A stretch of 64,000 nucleotides of DNA, taken from positions 186,001 to 250,000 of the forward strand of contig NZ_FOCL01000003.1 of the NCBI RefSeq assembly GCF_900110105.1, read 5' to 3'. The position numbers and the translations under genes were made by a program. The stretch comes from Mucilaginibacter gossypiicola (GTDB lineage: Bacteria; Bacteroidota; Bacteroidia; Sphingobacteriales; Sphingobacteriaceae). The notes under the pieces are model-generated. The model made no database searches, was not told the DNA's origin, and saw nothing but the letters and a program-made list of their open reading frames with translations. Positions 34,575-43,842 of the stretch are shown one piece after another; position 1 is the first letter of the stretch; every line of letters starts with the position of its first letter.

Positions 34575-36902
34575 ATGTTCAGACGTATACGCAATCGCTT
34601 TTTAAGATACTTCGTCATATTATTATACTTCGTTATTATCTTTTTTTGTTCGATAGAACTTAACTTCCTTGGACTCTTCGGATATTCTCCTGACATGCAG
34701 GACATTAAAAGCCCCGTACTTTCAGTAGGCTCAGAAGTTTACACCGCTGACGGCAAACTGATAGGTCAGTATTATAAGGAAAACCGCTCACCCATCGAAT
34801 TTAAAGAGATCTCCCCTAACCTTGTAAATGCCCTTGTAGCTACCGAGGATGCGCGTTTTTACAGTCACGGAGGTGTAGATTTTTATTCCTTTTTTACCAG
34901 CGTGCTTTCAACAGCCAAAGGTGACAAACGGGGAGCAAGTACTATTACGCAACAATTGGCTAAAAACCTTTTCGAAACACGTAAAAAGAAGTCACAAGGG
35001 ATTATTAAGCATATTCCGGTGTTGCGTACCGTAGTTTATAAGTGCAAAGAGTGGCTTACCGCCTTTAAAATTGAGCACGTTTACAGCAAACAGCAAATTC
35101 TAACATTGTATTTCAACACCGTACCGTTCGGCAATAATACGTATGGCATCAAAACGGCATCCTTAAAATATTTTAATAAGCAGCCGGGCACGTTAAACCC
35201 TGCCGAGTCGGCATTACTGATAGGTATGCTTAAGGCCACATCGAGCTATAATCCTATCAAAAACCCTCAACGAGCTACCGAAAGGCGCAATACCGTTCTG
35301 GGACAGATGGAAAAGTACAAATACCTTAACGCCGATCAATATAAAAGCAATGTAGCATTGCCGCTCGGGCTCGACCTGAGCTATGTTGAAGACGACTCGC
35401 ATGGCGACTCATACCTGCGCCGCGCGGTTGAAAAATGGCTGGATAAATGGTGTAAAGAGAACGATTATAACCTTTATGAAGATGGGTTAAAGATCTACAC
35501 CACTATCGACTCAAAAATGCAGCAATATGCAGAAGAGGCTGTTGCCGAAAAAATGAAGATGCTGCAAAAACGCTTCTATAATCTGTGGGGAAACAAAAAC
35601 CCGTGGCGTGATTCAAAAGGCGTCGAGATCAAAGATTTCATTCTAAAAAACGAGCAAAGGCTACCTATTTACAAGCTACTTGATAAAAAATATAGCGGCG
35701 ACACGGTAAAGATCCAGGATTACTTTAAAACTAAGAAAAAGATGAAGGTGTTTACCTGGCATGGCGAGCGTGACACTACTTTCTCTACCATCGATTCTAT
35801 TAAATACTACGCCAAAATCCTGAACACCGGTATGATGACATTAGAACCATCAACCGGTAAAATAAAGGTTTGGATTGGCGGTATCGATCACCGTTTCTTT
35901 AACTACGATCACGTAAACCAAAGTCGCAGGCAGGCGGGTTCAACATTCAAACCTTTCGCTTACCTTACAGCGCTTGACAATGGTTATACCCCTTGCGATA
36001 AATTCACCGACAAACCCGTATCTATCAAATACAAAGACAACGGCGAAGACAAAGTATGGGAACCTAACAATGCCGATTTCCATTTTTCTTATCGTGAAAT
36101 GTCATTACGATGGGCTATGGGTAAGTCTGTAAATTCTATTACTGCTCAGCTAACTGAAAAAGTGGGTTGGGATAAAATTGTGGAATATGCTCATCGCTGT
36201 GGTATTGAAAGCCCTCTGAAATCAGTACCGTCAGTATCGCTGGGTTCAAATGATGTTTCAGTTTATGAAATGGTTAGGGCATATAGTACTTTCCTCAATA
36301 AGGGTGAAAAGCTTGACCCGCTGCTGGTTACCAAAATCACCGACCAACAAGGTAACGTAATAGAGGAATTTAAGCTTAAAACCGAAAAAGTATTAAGCGA
36401 AGAAACTGCCTGGCTGATGCTTTACATGTTCCGTGGTGGTATGGAGGAGCCGGGAGGCACTTCACAAGCGCTTTGGGAATACAATGGCCTTTGGAAAAAA
36501 GACAACCAGATAGGCGGTAAAACCGGTACTTCATCTGATTATGTAGACGGCTGGTACATGGGCATCACCAAAGACCTGGTAACCGGCGTTTGGGTTGGTG
36601 CCGATGATCGTTCAGTACACTTCACCTCTTCCGAAACCGGCGAAGGGTCACACACAGCCCTTCCTATCTTCGGCAGCTTTATGGAAAGAGTTTATGCTGA
36701 TAAATCGCTTGGGTATACATACGGTCCGTTCCCAAAACCATGGACCAAAATCACCAAAACTTATAACTGCCCATCGCCACATATTGAAGAAGACACAACA
36801 TCAACAGATAGCTTAAGCAACCCTATTGATACAACGGGCGTAACACCTGTACAGGAAAACAATCCGGAAAATCCTGAGAGCACACCGCCGGGTAATAAAT
36901 AA
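34575..36902 (+). CDS. Penicillin-binding protein 1A (transglycosylase/transpeptidase)
   Basis: 775 residues, a bifunctional class A PBP that polymerises and cross-links peptidoglycan. One N-terminal membrane helix (about 10-30). The GT51 domain has ATEDARFYSHGGVD with catalytic Glu91 and KRGASTITQQLAKNLF. The transpeptidase has SxxK as STFK with Ser456, SVN (in GKSVNSIT) and KTGTS with Lys649. The C-terminal tail (about 740-775) is Pro/Thr/Ser/Asn rich and low complexity, like flexible tails of other PBPs in this group. A stem-loop after the stop may terminate it. Confidence 0.95.
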   Translation: MFRRIRNRFLRYFVILLYFVIIFFCSIELNFLGLFGYSPDMQDIKSPVLSVGSEVYTADGKLIGQYYKENRSPIEFKEISPNLVNALVATEDARFYSHGGVDFYSFFTSVLSTAKGDKRGASTITQQLAKNLFETRKKKSQGIIKHIPVLRTVVYKCKEWLTAFKIEHVYSKQQILTLYFNTVPFGNNTYGIKTASLKYFNKQPGTLNPAESALLIGMLKATSSYNPIKNPQRATERRNTVLGQMEKYKYLNADQYKSNVALPLGLDLSYVEDDSHGDSYLRRAVEKWLDKWCKENDYNLYEDGLKIYTTIDSKMQQYAEEAVAEKMKMLQKRFYNLWGNKNPWRDSKGVEIKDFILKNEQRLPIYKLLDKKYSGDTVKIQDYFKTKKKMKVFTWHGERDTTFSTIDSIKYYAKILNTGMMTLEPSTGKIKVWIGGIDHRFFNYDHVNQSRRQAGSTFKPFAYLTALDNGYTPCDKFTDKPVSIKYKDNGEDKVWEPNNADFHFSYREMSLRWAMGKSVNSITAQLTEKVGWDKIVEYAHRCGIESPLKSVPSVSLGSNDVSVYEMVRAYSTFLNKGEKLDPLLVTKITDQQGNVIEEFKLKTEKVLSEETAWLMLYMFRGGMEEPGGTSQALWEYNGLWKKDNQIGGKTGTSSDYVDGWYMGITKDLVTGVWVGADDRSVHFTSSETGEGSHTALPIFGSFMERVYADKSLGYTYGPFPKPWTKITKTYNCPSPHIEEDTTSTDSLSNPIDTTGVTPVQENNPENPESTPPGNK

Positions 36903-36943
36903 AGGATTATCGGCGCTTACTTTCTGTTAATGAAGAGAAAATG

Positions 36944-36982
36944 AATAAGGTTGTTTTTTAATTAAGAGCAACCTTATTTTGT
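36944..36982 (+). terminator. Probable terminator of the PBP1A gene
   Basis: Arms AATAAGGTTG and CAACCTTATT with a 15-nt loop are followed by TTGTT. It lies about 42 nt after the PBP1A stop. Confidence 0.5.
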
Positions 36983-37014
36983 TAAATTAGCCATATCTAT
37001 TTATTAAATAATAT

Positions 37015-40000
37015 ATGAATAAAGTTTACTCACTTTTCAATAGAGTTAAAAAGCACACCATTATATTATTTTGTTTAGTTGGCTCGCTGTTGATAAGCAC
37101 CAACGCGCAGGCCCAGTATTTTGGCCAAAACAAAGTAAGGTATAAAAACCTCAAGTTTAACGTTTACAAAACCCCTCACTTTGAGATTTACTACTATCTG
37201 AAAAACGATAGCATGGTGAAGCGTTTTGCCCAGGAAAGTGAGCTTTGGTATACCCTGCATCAGCAGGTTTTCAGGGATACGTTTAAACACGCCAATCCGA
37301 TCATACTATACGCCAACCACCCCGATTTTCAGCAAACAACCGCCATTGATGGTGAAATTAGCGTAGGCACAGGCGGTGTTACCGAAGGCCTTAAAAACCG
37401 GGTGGTGATGCCCGTAATGGAAACCAACCAAACTACAAGGCACGTTATCGGGCACGAGTTGGTACACGCCTTTCAGTACCGTTTGTTGATGGGCCATGAT
37501 TCGTCCGAGTATGAAAATATAAACAACATTCCGCTTTGGATGATTGAGGGTATGGCCGAATACCTTTCCTTAGGCAAAAAGGATACTTATACAGCCATGT
37601 GGATGCGTGATGCTTATCTGAACCACGATATCCCAACCGTTCGTGACCTTACCGAAAGCAGCAAATATTTCCCATATCGGTATGGCGAGGCTTTCTGGTC
37701 GTTCATAGGCTCAACTTATGGCGATACGGTGATAGTCCCCTTCTTTAAAAACGCGGCCAAGTTCGGTCTGGAATATGGCATCAGAAGAACTTTTGGCTAT
37801 GACGACCGTACATTATCCCGCCTTTGGAAAAACTCTATCGAGGCTACCTATAAGCCATTTCTAAAAGATACCACTCAAACACCGAAAGGGATCAAACTGG
37901 TTGACAGCAAAAATGGAGGCGACCTTGTAGTGGTGCCGTCTGTGAGTCCCGATGGTAAATATGTGGCTTTCCTATCGGCTAAAAGTTTGTTCAGTATTGA
38001 TCTTTACCTGGCCGATGCCAAAAGCGGGCGTATATTACGCAAGCTTACGAGTAAGGTATCCAATACCCACATTGACGAATTTAACTTCATCGAATCGGCG
38101 GGCGCATGGTCGCCGGATGGTAGCAAATTCGCGTTTAGCGTGTTTAGCAAAGGTCGTAACAGGCTTGATGTGGTTGACCTGAAAAGCGGTAATGTCATTG
38201 ATGATATCTCCATGGAGCAGGTTGGCCAGTTCAGTAATCTGTCATGGTCGCCCAATGGCAAGGATATCGCTTTCCAGGGATTGGTTGAAGGCCAAAGCGA
38301 TCTGTATTCTTATAACTTCGATACCAAAAAGATCACCCAGCTTACCAACGATAAGTTTTCAGATTACCAGCCCAGCTATTCGCCGGATGGTAAAAAGATT
38401 ATTTTTTCGAGCGATAGGACAACTTACGACCAAAGCCTTGAGCAGGATATCCCTTTCAACCTCGCCGAACTTGATTTGGCAACAGGAAAAGTAACCGATA
38501 TCAAAATCTTTAATGGAGCAAACAATCTGAACCCGCAATATTCGGCCGATGGCTGCCAGATCTATTTCCTATCCAACCGCGATGGTTTTCGCAACCTGTA
38601 CCGGTATACAATTGAGGGCGGCAAAATAGAGCAAATGACCAACCTGTTCACCGGCATTTCGGGTATCACAGAATACTCTCCGGCATTAAGCGTTTCCAAT
38701 CACGATGATGTGGTTTATTCGTATTACCGCGCACAAAAATATTCCATTTATAACGCTAAAGCATCCGACTTCACACCGGTAGTAGTGCAGCCGGGCGATA
38801 TCAATTTTGCAGCTGGAACCCTACCGCCCAATCGTTCTGTTGGTGTTGATTTGATTAATTCCAACCTGAACAACTTTTTGGCTTACCGCAAAATCCCAAC
38901 GGACTCGGTTAAGGCAATTCCGTTTCGCTCAAAATTCAAACTGGATTACCTGGCCGGTAGCGGTATAGGTGTGGGCGTGAGCAACTTTTATGGTACAAGC
39001 CTTTCAAGCGGGATTCAGGGCGTATTTAGTGATATATTGGGCCGTAACCAAATCTTTGCCGCTGCTTCGGTAAACGGTCAGATTTATGACTCTGGTGCTG
39101 CGGTAACCTATGTAAATCAAACCGGCCGCTGGAACCTTGGTGTGGGCGTTTCACATATCCCCTACCAGTTCGGCTTCAATACATCCACTTACCCGGTGAA
39201 AAATGTGGGTGGTAAAAATCAAACAGTTTACTCTGATAACATCGACATCATCCGCAATTTTGAAGACGCAGGCAGGGTGTTTACCTCATACCCTATTTCC
39301 AGAACAACCCGCTTTGAAGTTAGCGGAGCAGCCTCGCACAACTATTATCGCGTTGACCGCTACAGCGATTATTACCTGCTTGATACCACCATGGTAAACG
39401 GCAAACAACAGGTAGGCATTGGCAACTACATCAATTCCGACAGGAAAAAGATTCCAAATGATGAAGAATCAAAAACCCTTAATCAAAACTACGGTTCAAC
39501 CTATTTTTATAATTTAAAATCATATTCCATTTTAACGCTTTCGACAGCTTTAATTGGCGATAACTCATTTTTTGGCGTTACAGCACCATTAAATGGTTTC
39601 AGGTACAGGCTTGAAGCTGGCTACAACTTTGGTACCTACCGGTTCTTTTCGCCTACTATCGATGTAAGGAAATACGTGCGCACCGCTCCGGTTACCTTTG
39701 CGGCCAGGTTTTTTGCTACAGGTAGGTTTGGCGATGATAAAGGGCTTTATCCGCTATTTGTGGGTTATCCTTTTTATATCAGGGGTTACGAGGGCCAAAC
39801 GTTTTATAATAACGGCAAGGCCACTACCAATGGCTTTACTATTGATCAATTGTCGGGTAGCCGTTTAGCTGTGTTCAATTTCGAGGTTCGTTTACCATTT
39901 ACAGGGCCCGAAAAATTAGCCGCTATTAAATCCAAATTCCTGTTTACCGATCTTAACTTATTTTTTGATGCAGGCTTAGCCTGGAATTCTGGCGATCATA

Positions 40001-40230
40001 TTTATTTCCAGAAAGACCCGCCGGTAATTGGTCAGCAGGACGTTGTTGATAATACCGGAAATGTAACCACTCAAAACATTTACGGCCGTGTACCGGCCTT
40101 GAGCGCGGGTATCTCTTTACGTATCAACGTTTTTGGGGCGTTTATCCTGGAACCTTACCTTGCCGTTCCGTTTAACCGCAGTGATGTTAAAAAACCTTTG
40201 TTTGGCTTAGGCTTTACACCGGGTTGGTAA
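37015..40230 (+). CDS. Surface protein: zinc-peptidase-like domain, TolB-like propeller and beta-barrel
   Basis: 1071 residues with a signal peptide ending NAQAQ. Residues about 45-290 look like a gluzincin metallopeptidase (peptidase MA-like): HELVH at 147-151 and WMIEGMAEYL (175-184) with the third zinc ligand Glu. Residues about 300-610 have WD40-like PD40 repeats (SVSPDGKYVAFLS, WSPDGSKFAFS, WSPNGKDIAFQ, YSPDGKKIIFSS, YSADGCQIYFLS), as in TolB. The last 400 residues are beta-rich with alternating patterns and end FGLGFTPGW with a terminal aromatic, like BamA/Omp85-type or other outer-membrane barrels. Processing or assembly at the outer membrane is inferred; no function is established. 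A strong terminator follows. Confidence 0.8.
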   Translation: MNKVYSLFNRVKKHTIILFCLVGSLLISTNAQAQYFGQNKVRYKNLKFNVYKTPHFEIYYYLKNDSMVKRFAQESELWYTLHQQVFRDTFKHANPIILYANHPDFQQTTAIDGEISVGTGGVTEGLKNRVVMPVMETNQTTRHVIGHELVHAFQYRLLMGHDSSEYENINNIPLWMIEGMAEYLSLGKKDTYTAMWMRDAYLNHDIPTVRDLTESSKYFPYRYGEAFWSFIGSTYGDTVIVPFFKNAAKFGLEYGIRRTFGYDDRTLSRLWKNSIEATYKPFLKDTTQTPKGIKLVDSKNGGDLVVVPSVSPDGKYVAFLSAKSLFSIDLYLADAKSGRILRKLTSKVSNTHIDEFNFIESAGAWSPDGSKFAFSVFSKGRNRLDVVDLKSGNVIDDISMEQVGQFSNLSWSPNGKDIAFQGLVEGQSDLYSYNFDTKKITQLTNDKFSDYQPSYSPDGKKIIFSSDRTTYDQSLEQDIPFNLAELDLATGKVTDIKIFNGANNLNPQYSADGCQIYFLSNRDGFRNLYRYTIEGGKIEQMTNLFTGISGITEYSPALSVSNHDDVVYSYYRAQKYSIYNAKASDFTPVVVQPGDINFAAGTLPPNRSVGVDLINSNLNNFLAYRKIPTDSVKAIPFRSKFKLDYLAGSGIGVGVSNFYGTSLSSGIQGVFSDILGRNQIFAAASVNGQIYDSGAAVTYVNQTGRWNLGVGVSHIPYQFGFNTSTYPVKNVGGKNQTVYSDNIDIIRNFEDAGRVFTSYPISRTTRFEVSGAASHNYYRVDRYSDYYLLDTTMVNGKQQVGIGNYINSDRKKIPNDEESKTLNQNYGSTYFYNLKSYSILTLSTALIGDNSFFGVTAPLNGFRYRLEAGYNFGTYRFFSPTIDVRKYVRTAPVTFAARFFATGRFGDDKGLYPLFVGYPFYIRGYEGQTFYNNGKATTNGFTIDQLSGSRLAVFNFEVRLPFTGPEKLAAIKSKFLFTDLNLFFDAGLAWNSGDHIYFQKDPPVIGQQDVVDNTGNVTTQNIYGRVPALSAGISLRINVFGAFILEPYLAVPFNRSDVKKPLFGLGFTPGW

Positions 40231-40247
40231 TAATACTTACTGTGACG

Positions 40248-40286
40248 AAAACAGAAAAAGCGGCTGATGGCCGCTTTTTCTGTTTT
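40248..40286. terminator. Bidirectional terminator between convergent genes
   Basis: Perfect 17-bp arms (AAAACAGAAAAAGCGGC and reverse complement) with a TGAT-type loop, flanked by A and T runs. It serves the 37015-40230 gene and the minus-strand APH-fold gene. Confidence 0.9.
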
Positions 40287-40306
40287 ATATTTATCATCAA
40301 TGATGG

Positions 40307-41308
40307 CTACGGCAGTAACACATGCGCCGTTTCCATCCATTTCTTTATCAGCGCCACCCTGTCTTTCATAAACTTAGGCCCCCAGAATAAATTCGACCAG
40401 TCATCAAAGTTTTCACACTGAAAGCCAAAATAAAACAGCCAAAAGCCAAAACCTAAATATGGTATAGCGGCAATTTCTTCATTTGATAATGGCCGCACTT
40501 TACGGTAACTATCAACAAAAACGCCGAATGCATCACGAGCTTCTTGTTGGTTGATTTTGCCAGAAGTAAACTCTAAAAAGTAATGAATAAAAAAAGAAGT
40601 AATATCATAAGCCAATAGCCCTTTGCCCACGAAATCAAAATCAAAGAAAGTTATATCGCCAGCATCATTGAAATGAAAATTTTTAGGCATGAAATCAAAG
40701 TGGCAATAGCCGTAGCTAAAACTACCATCAAATTGTTTATATCGCTCAATTACTTCAGCGGCAGTTTTCTTTAAATAGACATAGTCATCTTCCAGCCCCG
40801 CAAAGGCAGGCTCAAGTATCTTTAACGGATTAACGATAACAGTTTCTATTGAATATCGCTGACGATGATGGCTAAGTTCAATTGCAGATGTAATATTATG
40901 TATGGCCGCCATCTCCCTACCCACAGTTTCGAGCTGCTGATCATTCATGGCATAAACAACACCGCCTTGTGCCCAGGAAAACAAAATGCCATAGCGGATT
41001 CCTTCTGCAGCGTTGAAAACCTGTAATACTTCTCCGTCCGTATCAGGAATAGGCCTGGACACTTTGGCTCCCTTTTCAAACAAGATACTCAATAACTCTA
41101 CTTCGCCTTTGATCTCTTCCAGTTTGCGGTGGGCATCTCTGTAAATTTTAAAAATGTACTTTTCAGTTGCACTTTCTATAACATAGGTATCGCTCACATT
41201 ACGGATCAATAACCGGCAGGTAGTATTGCTTAAACCATAACTTTCCTGAAGTTTTACATTCAGCGCTTTTGACGATAAGGTTGAGTATTGCGTAGGGAAA
41301 ATTTCCAT
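40307..41308 (-). CDS. APH-fold phosphotransferase
   Basis: 333 residues with the kinase-like fold of aminoglycoside/choline/homoserine kinases. The catalytic Brenner motif is GYCHFDFMPKNFHF (HxDxxxxN with D and N), followed by ITFFDFDFVGKG, in which the Asp binds magnesium. The N-terminal lobe has EKYIFKIYR with the ATP-binding Lys. Substrate unknown; homoserine or choline kinase-like, or stress kinase (SrkA-like), are possible. It has its own -7 element 7 nt from the ATG. No resistance context. Confidence 0.8.
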   Translation of the reverse strand: MEIFPTQYSTLSSKALNVKLQESYGLSNTTCRLLIRNVSDTYVIESATEKYIFKIYRDAHRKLEEIKGEVELLSILFEKGAKVSRPIPDTDGEVLQVFNAAEGIRYGILFSWAQGGVVYAMNDQQLETVGREMAAIHNITSAIELSHHRQRYSIETVIVNPLKILEPAFAGLEDDYVYLKKTAAEVIERYKQFDGSFSYGYCHFDFMPKNFHFNDAGDITFFDFDFVGKGLLAYDITSFFIHYFLEFTSGKINQQEARDAFGVFVDSYRKVRPLSNEEIAAIPYLGFGFWLFYFGFQCENFDDWSNLFWGPKFMKDRVALIKKWMETAHVLLP

Positions 41309-41315
41309 AGATGAG

Positions 41316-41323
41316 CAAAGGTA
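41316..41323 (-). promoter_or_regulatory. -7 promoter element of the APH-fold gene
   Basis: The minus strand reads TACCTTTG, a full TAnnTTTG match, ending 7 nt before the ATG, so the leader would be only a few bases. Confidence 0.5.
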
Positions 41324-41399
41324 GTTTATAATCTACAACCCGGCTATCCATTTTAAAACCTATTTATATTTTGTATGTTTAACCTATAACCTGCACACT

Positions 41400-41960
41400 A
41401 TGAAAAAGTTACTGCTATTAACATTAATTGCATTTTGTCCGGCGCTATTGCTGGCGCAAACCGAAAACAAAAGCAGTAATACCACAGCAATGCTCCCTGC
41501 TAACGATATTGTAAAAAACATATCTATAGCGCCCAATACACATACTTTTTATATTTTCATTCAAAAAACAAGCCTTGTACTCACTTATACCAGCCGGGGG
41601 CCAATCACCATATTTGTACCGGTTGATGGCGGATACAGCGACATGCCTACCGGTAAGTTTGACTCTCTTTCAAAACCGGCGCATATTTGGGAACTGACAG
41701 ATTTAGTTGCCTACCACGCCATTGCCGGACAACTAAAAGCAAGAGACATTCAGAAAAAGATCAGTAAAGGAAAAGGTATGGCAACATTTACCACACTTTC
41801 GGGCGGAAAATTGTTCGCTAAGATAGATAGCAATAGTAACATTGTTTTGATTGACAGCAACGGTGGTAAAAGCGTGATTAACCAGTTTGATATAAAACAA
41901 AACAATGGTATAGTGCACCTGGTAAGTAAGGTATTGGTACCTAAAAAGAAGCTGATATAA
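41400..41960 (+). CDS. Secreted fasciclin (FAS1) domain protein
   Basis: 186 residues, signal peptide ending LLLAQ. A single FAS1 domain covers nearly all the rest: ITIFVPVDGGYSDMP (the typical T.FaPtd.Af block), LVAYHAIAGQLKARDI (the YH motif) and NNGIVHLVSKVLVP at the end. FAS1 domains mediate adhesion outside the cell. There is no lipobox, so it is probably periplasmic or released. Confidence 0.87.
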   Translation: MKKLLLLTLIAFCPALLLAQTENKSSNTTAMLPANDIVKNISIAPNTHTFYIFIQKTSLVLTYTSRGPITIFVPVDGGYSDMPTGKFDSLSKPAHIWELTDLVAYHAIAGQLKARDIQKKISKGKGMATFTTLSGGKLFAKIDSNSNIVLIDSNGGKSVINQFDIKQNNGIVHLVSKVLVPKKKLI

Positions 41961-42082
41961 ACAGACTGCCAAATGACAATCCCGACATAATATAATTACG
42001 TATTTGAGTTATAGCATATGGAAGTTTCCTGCAATTAAAAGGAAGCATCTATAATTAAAATAACATCAAAATATAATGGGTT

Positions 42083-42562
42083 ATGAAAACACTCATCTTA
42101 ACAGTGATAGCTTTGAGCATCCTGACAGCATTAGGATGCCAAAATACCAACGGACAGAATGCTAAACGTAAACTGAGCAAACCGGCCGATGAATGGAAAA
42201 AGACGCTTACATCCAATCAATACCATATTATGGTTGAAAGCGGCACCGAGCCACCATATCAGAACGAGTATTGGAACAACCACGAAAAAGGCGTTTATGT
42301 AAGTGCCGCAACCGGCGACACACTATTCACCTCTGATGATAAATTTGATAGCGGTACGGGCTGGCCAAGTTTTGTTAAACCCTTCGACCCGAAAAAAGTA
42401 GCAATAATTACTGATAACAGCTACGGCATGAGCCGTGATGAGGTTATCGAAAAAAGTACAGGCTTACACCTTGGCCATGTATTTGACGATGGCCCTGCCG
42501 ACCGCGGCGGCAAAAGGTATTGCATGAACTCGGGGGCATTAAAATTTATTAAAAAGCCATAA
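42083..42562 (+). CDS. msrB: Peptide-methionine (R)-S-oxide reductase MsrB, lipoprotein
   Basis: 159 residues. The signal has a lipobox TALGC with Cys19, so it acts in the envelope. The MsrB fold is clear: DEWKKTLTSNQYHIMVE, TEPPYQNEYW, FDSGTGWPSF, and HLGHVFDDGPADRGGKRYC with the catalytic Cys147 in RYCMNSGAL. It reduces methionine-R-sulfoxide in oxidised proteins. The structural zinc cysteines of many MsrBs are absent (VSAATGDTLF where CxxC is common). Its last 14 nt overlap the convergent GIY-YIG gene. Confidence 0.93.
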   Translation: MKTLILTVIALSILTALGCQNTNGQNAKRKLSKPADEWKKTLTSNQYHIMVESGTEPPYQNEYWNNHEKGVYVSAATGDTLFTSDDKFDSGTGWPSFVKPFDPKKVAIITDNSYGMSRDEVIEKSTGLHLGHVFDDGPADRGGKRYCMNSGALKFIKKP

Positions 42563-42905
42563 CCCTGCGGTTTGCATTTAATGATGGGCGCAGCTGCGGC
42601 CTTACACGTAAGCCCTGCTCATATTTTAAGCCAATGGTCAGGTCTATCCAATCGGCATTAACAGATCGGATCATTTTTTCTTTTTGCGGGCGTGTAAAAG
42701 TGCTCACCACTTTAAAACGTTCCATAGCCTGCTCTTCGGTATTGATCTCCTCAAAGTAAACCAAACGGTTAAGCTGCTGCGCATTGTCAAAAAACAAAGT
42801 TGGCATTTCGCTGTAAAACTGAATGGTTTTCATCAGGTCTGAACATAAGCCTACATGCAGATTTTTACGGTTCCTGTCGGTAATGATATAAACAAAACGT
42901 TTCAT
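42549..42905 (-). CDS. Degenerate GIY-YIG family protein
   Basis: 118 residues. The opening FVYIITDRNRKNLHVGLCSD is a weakened GIY-YIG core (VYI and HVG in place of the classic triplets), then LVYFEEINTEEQAMERFKVV and RPQKEKMIRSVNADWIDLT match the uvrC-like small GIY-YIG family of Bacteroidota. The usual Arg/Glu active-site positions cannot be placed with confidence, so nuclease activity is doubtful. It overlaps msrB by 14 nt at the 3' end and is divergent from the XRE/S24 regulator. Confidence 0.7.
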   Translation of the reverse strand: MKRFVYIITDRNRKNLHVGLCSDLMKTIQFYSEMPTLFFDNAQQLNRLVYFEEINTEEQAMERFKVVSTFTRPQKEKMIRSVNADWIDLTIGLKYEQGLRVRPQLRPSLNANRRVMAF

Positions 42906-42920
42906 TTTATGATAAAAAAT

Positions 42921-42951
42921 TTGGTGAACAGATAATTATTACTAACTTTAT
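42921..42951 (+). promoter_or_regulatory. Promoter of the XRE/S24 regulator
   Basis: -33 TTTG at 42921-42924 and -7 TAACTTTA (one mismatch to TAnnTTTG) at 42944-42951, spaced by 19 bp. It places transcription start near 42957, which rules against the upstream ATG at 42950 and supports the ATG at 42992. Confidence 0.55.
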
Positions 42952-42991
42952 GAGCATAAAATTACTAATAAATTTAGCAAATCCAAATTTT

Positions 42992-43768
42992 ATGTCAATA
43001 ATTTCACAAAATATTAAGTTTCTCCGCAAAAAGAAGGGTTTAACGCAGCAGCAATTTGCGGATGAATTAGGTATAAAACGTTCATTAGTAGGCGCATATG
43101 AAGAAGACCGGGCCGATCCTAAATATGACTTACTAAAAACATTAGCAACCTATTTTGATGTTACTATTGATGACTTCATCAACGAAACCATAAACGAAAA
43201 ATGGCAGCCAAAACCCAAAGGCAACCCCGCCAACCTGCGGATCCTGAGCATTTCTGTTGATAAGGATGAAAATGAAAATATAGAAATGGTGCCTGTAAAA
43301 GCAAGCGCCGGTTACCTTAACGGTTATGCTGATCCTGAATATGTGGCACAGCTTCCGAAGTTTTATCTGCCTATGTTTAAACAGGGCACCTACCGTGCTT
43401 TCGAGATCAAAGGTGACTCCATGCTGCCCCTTGTATCGGGTACTATTATAATAGGTGAATATGTAGAAAACTGGGGCGATGTAAAAAGCGGCGAAACCTA
43501 CGTAGTAATATCAAAGAATGATGGTGTGGTTTATAAACGCATCGGCAATAAATTTAAAGAGAACAAAAAGCTAAAGCTTATTTCGGATAACCCGGTTTAC
43601 GAACCTTATGAAATATCGGGCGAAGATGTGCTGGAACTGTGGAAAGCTAAAGGCTATATCTCTACGCAATTGCCATCACCGTCACCTGAGCCTACCATGG
43701 AAAGCCTTACAGCAATGATGGCCCAGATGCAACGCTCTATCTCTAATTTACAGCAAGGCAACAATTAA
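42992..43768 (+). CDS. XRE-family regulator with S24 (LexA/CI-like) domain
   Basis: 258 residues from the preferred start MSIISQNIKF; an in-frame ATG 42 nt upstream lies within the promoter. An N-terminal XRE helix-turn-helix (QQQFADELGIKRSLVGAYEE) is followed by an S24 domain with Ser143 in KGDSMLP and Lys182 in VYKRI, the catalytic dyad of LexA/CI repressors. An Ala-Gly pair at 106-107 (ASAGY) sits where the self-cleavage bond lies. It may therefore be a stress-cleaved repressor, although some family members only use the domain for dimerising. It is divergent from the GIY-YIG-like gene, whose promoter it may control. Confidence 0.85.
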   Translation: MSIISQNIKFLRKKKGLTQQQFADELGIKRSLVGAYEEDRADPKYDLLKTLATYFDVTIDDFINETINEKWQPKPKGNPANLRILSISVDKDENENIEMVPVKASAGYLNGYADPEYVAQLPKFYLPMFKQGTYRAFEIKGDSMLPLVSGTIIIGEYVENWGDVKSGETYVVISKNDGVVYKRIGNKFKENKKLKLISDNPVYEPYEISGEDVLELWKAKGYISTQLPSPSPEPTMESLTAMMAQMQRSISNLQQGNN

Positions 43769-43842
43769 GTTACATCGGCTTTTTTAAACCATTACGATAT
43801 ATCTTTATCATACTGATAAAACGTAAATTAAATTAAAAAGCT

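Noticed and set aside
42950..42991. Upstream ATG as start of the XRE/S24 regulator
   Set aside because: It overlaps the -7 box of a well-spaced promoter, and family alignment begins at the ATG at 42992.
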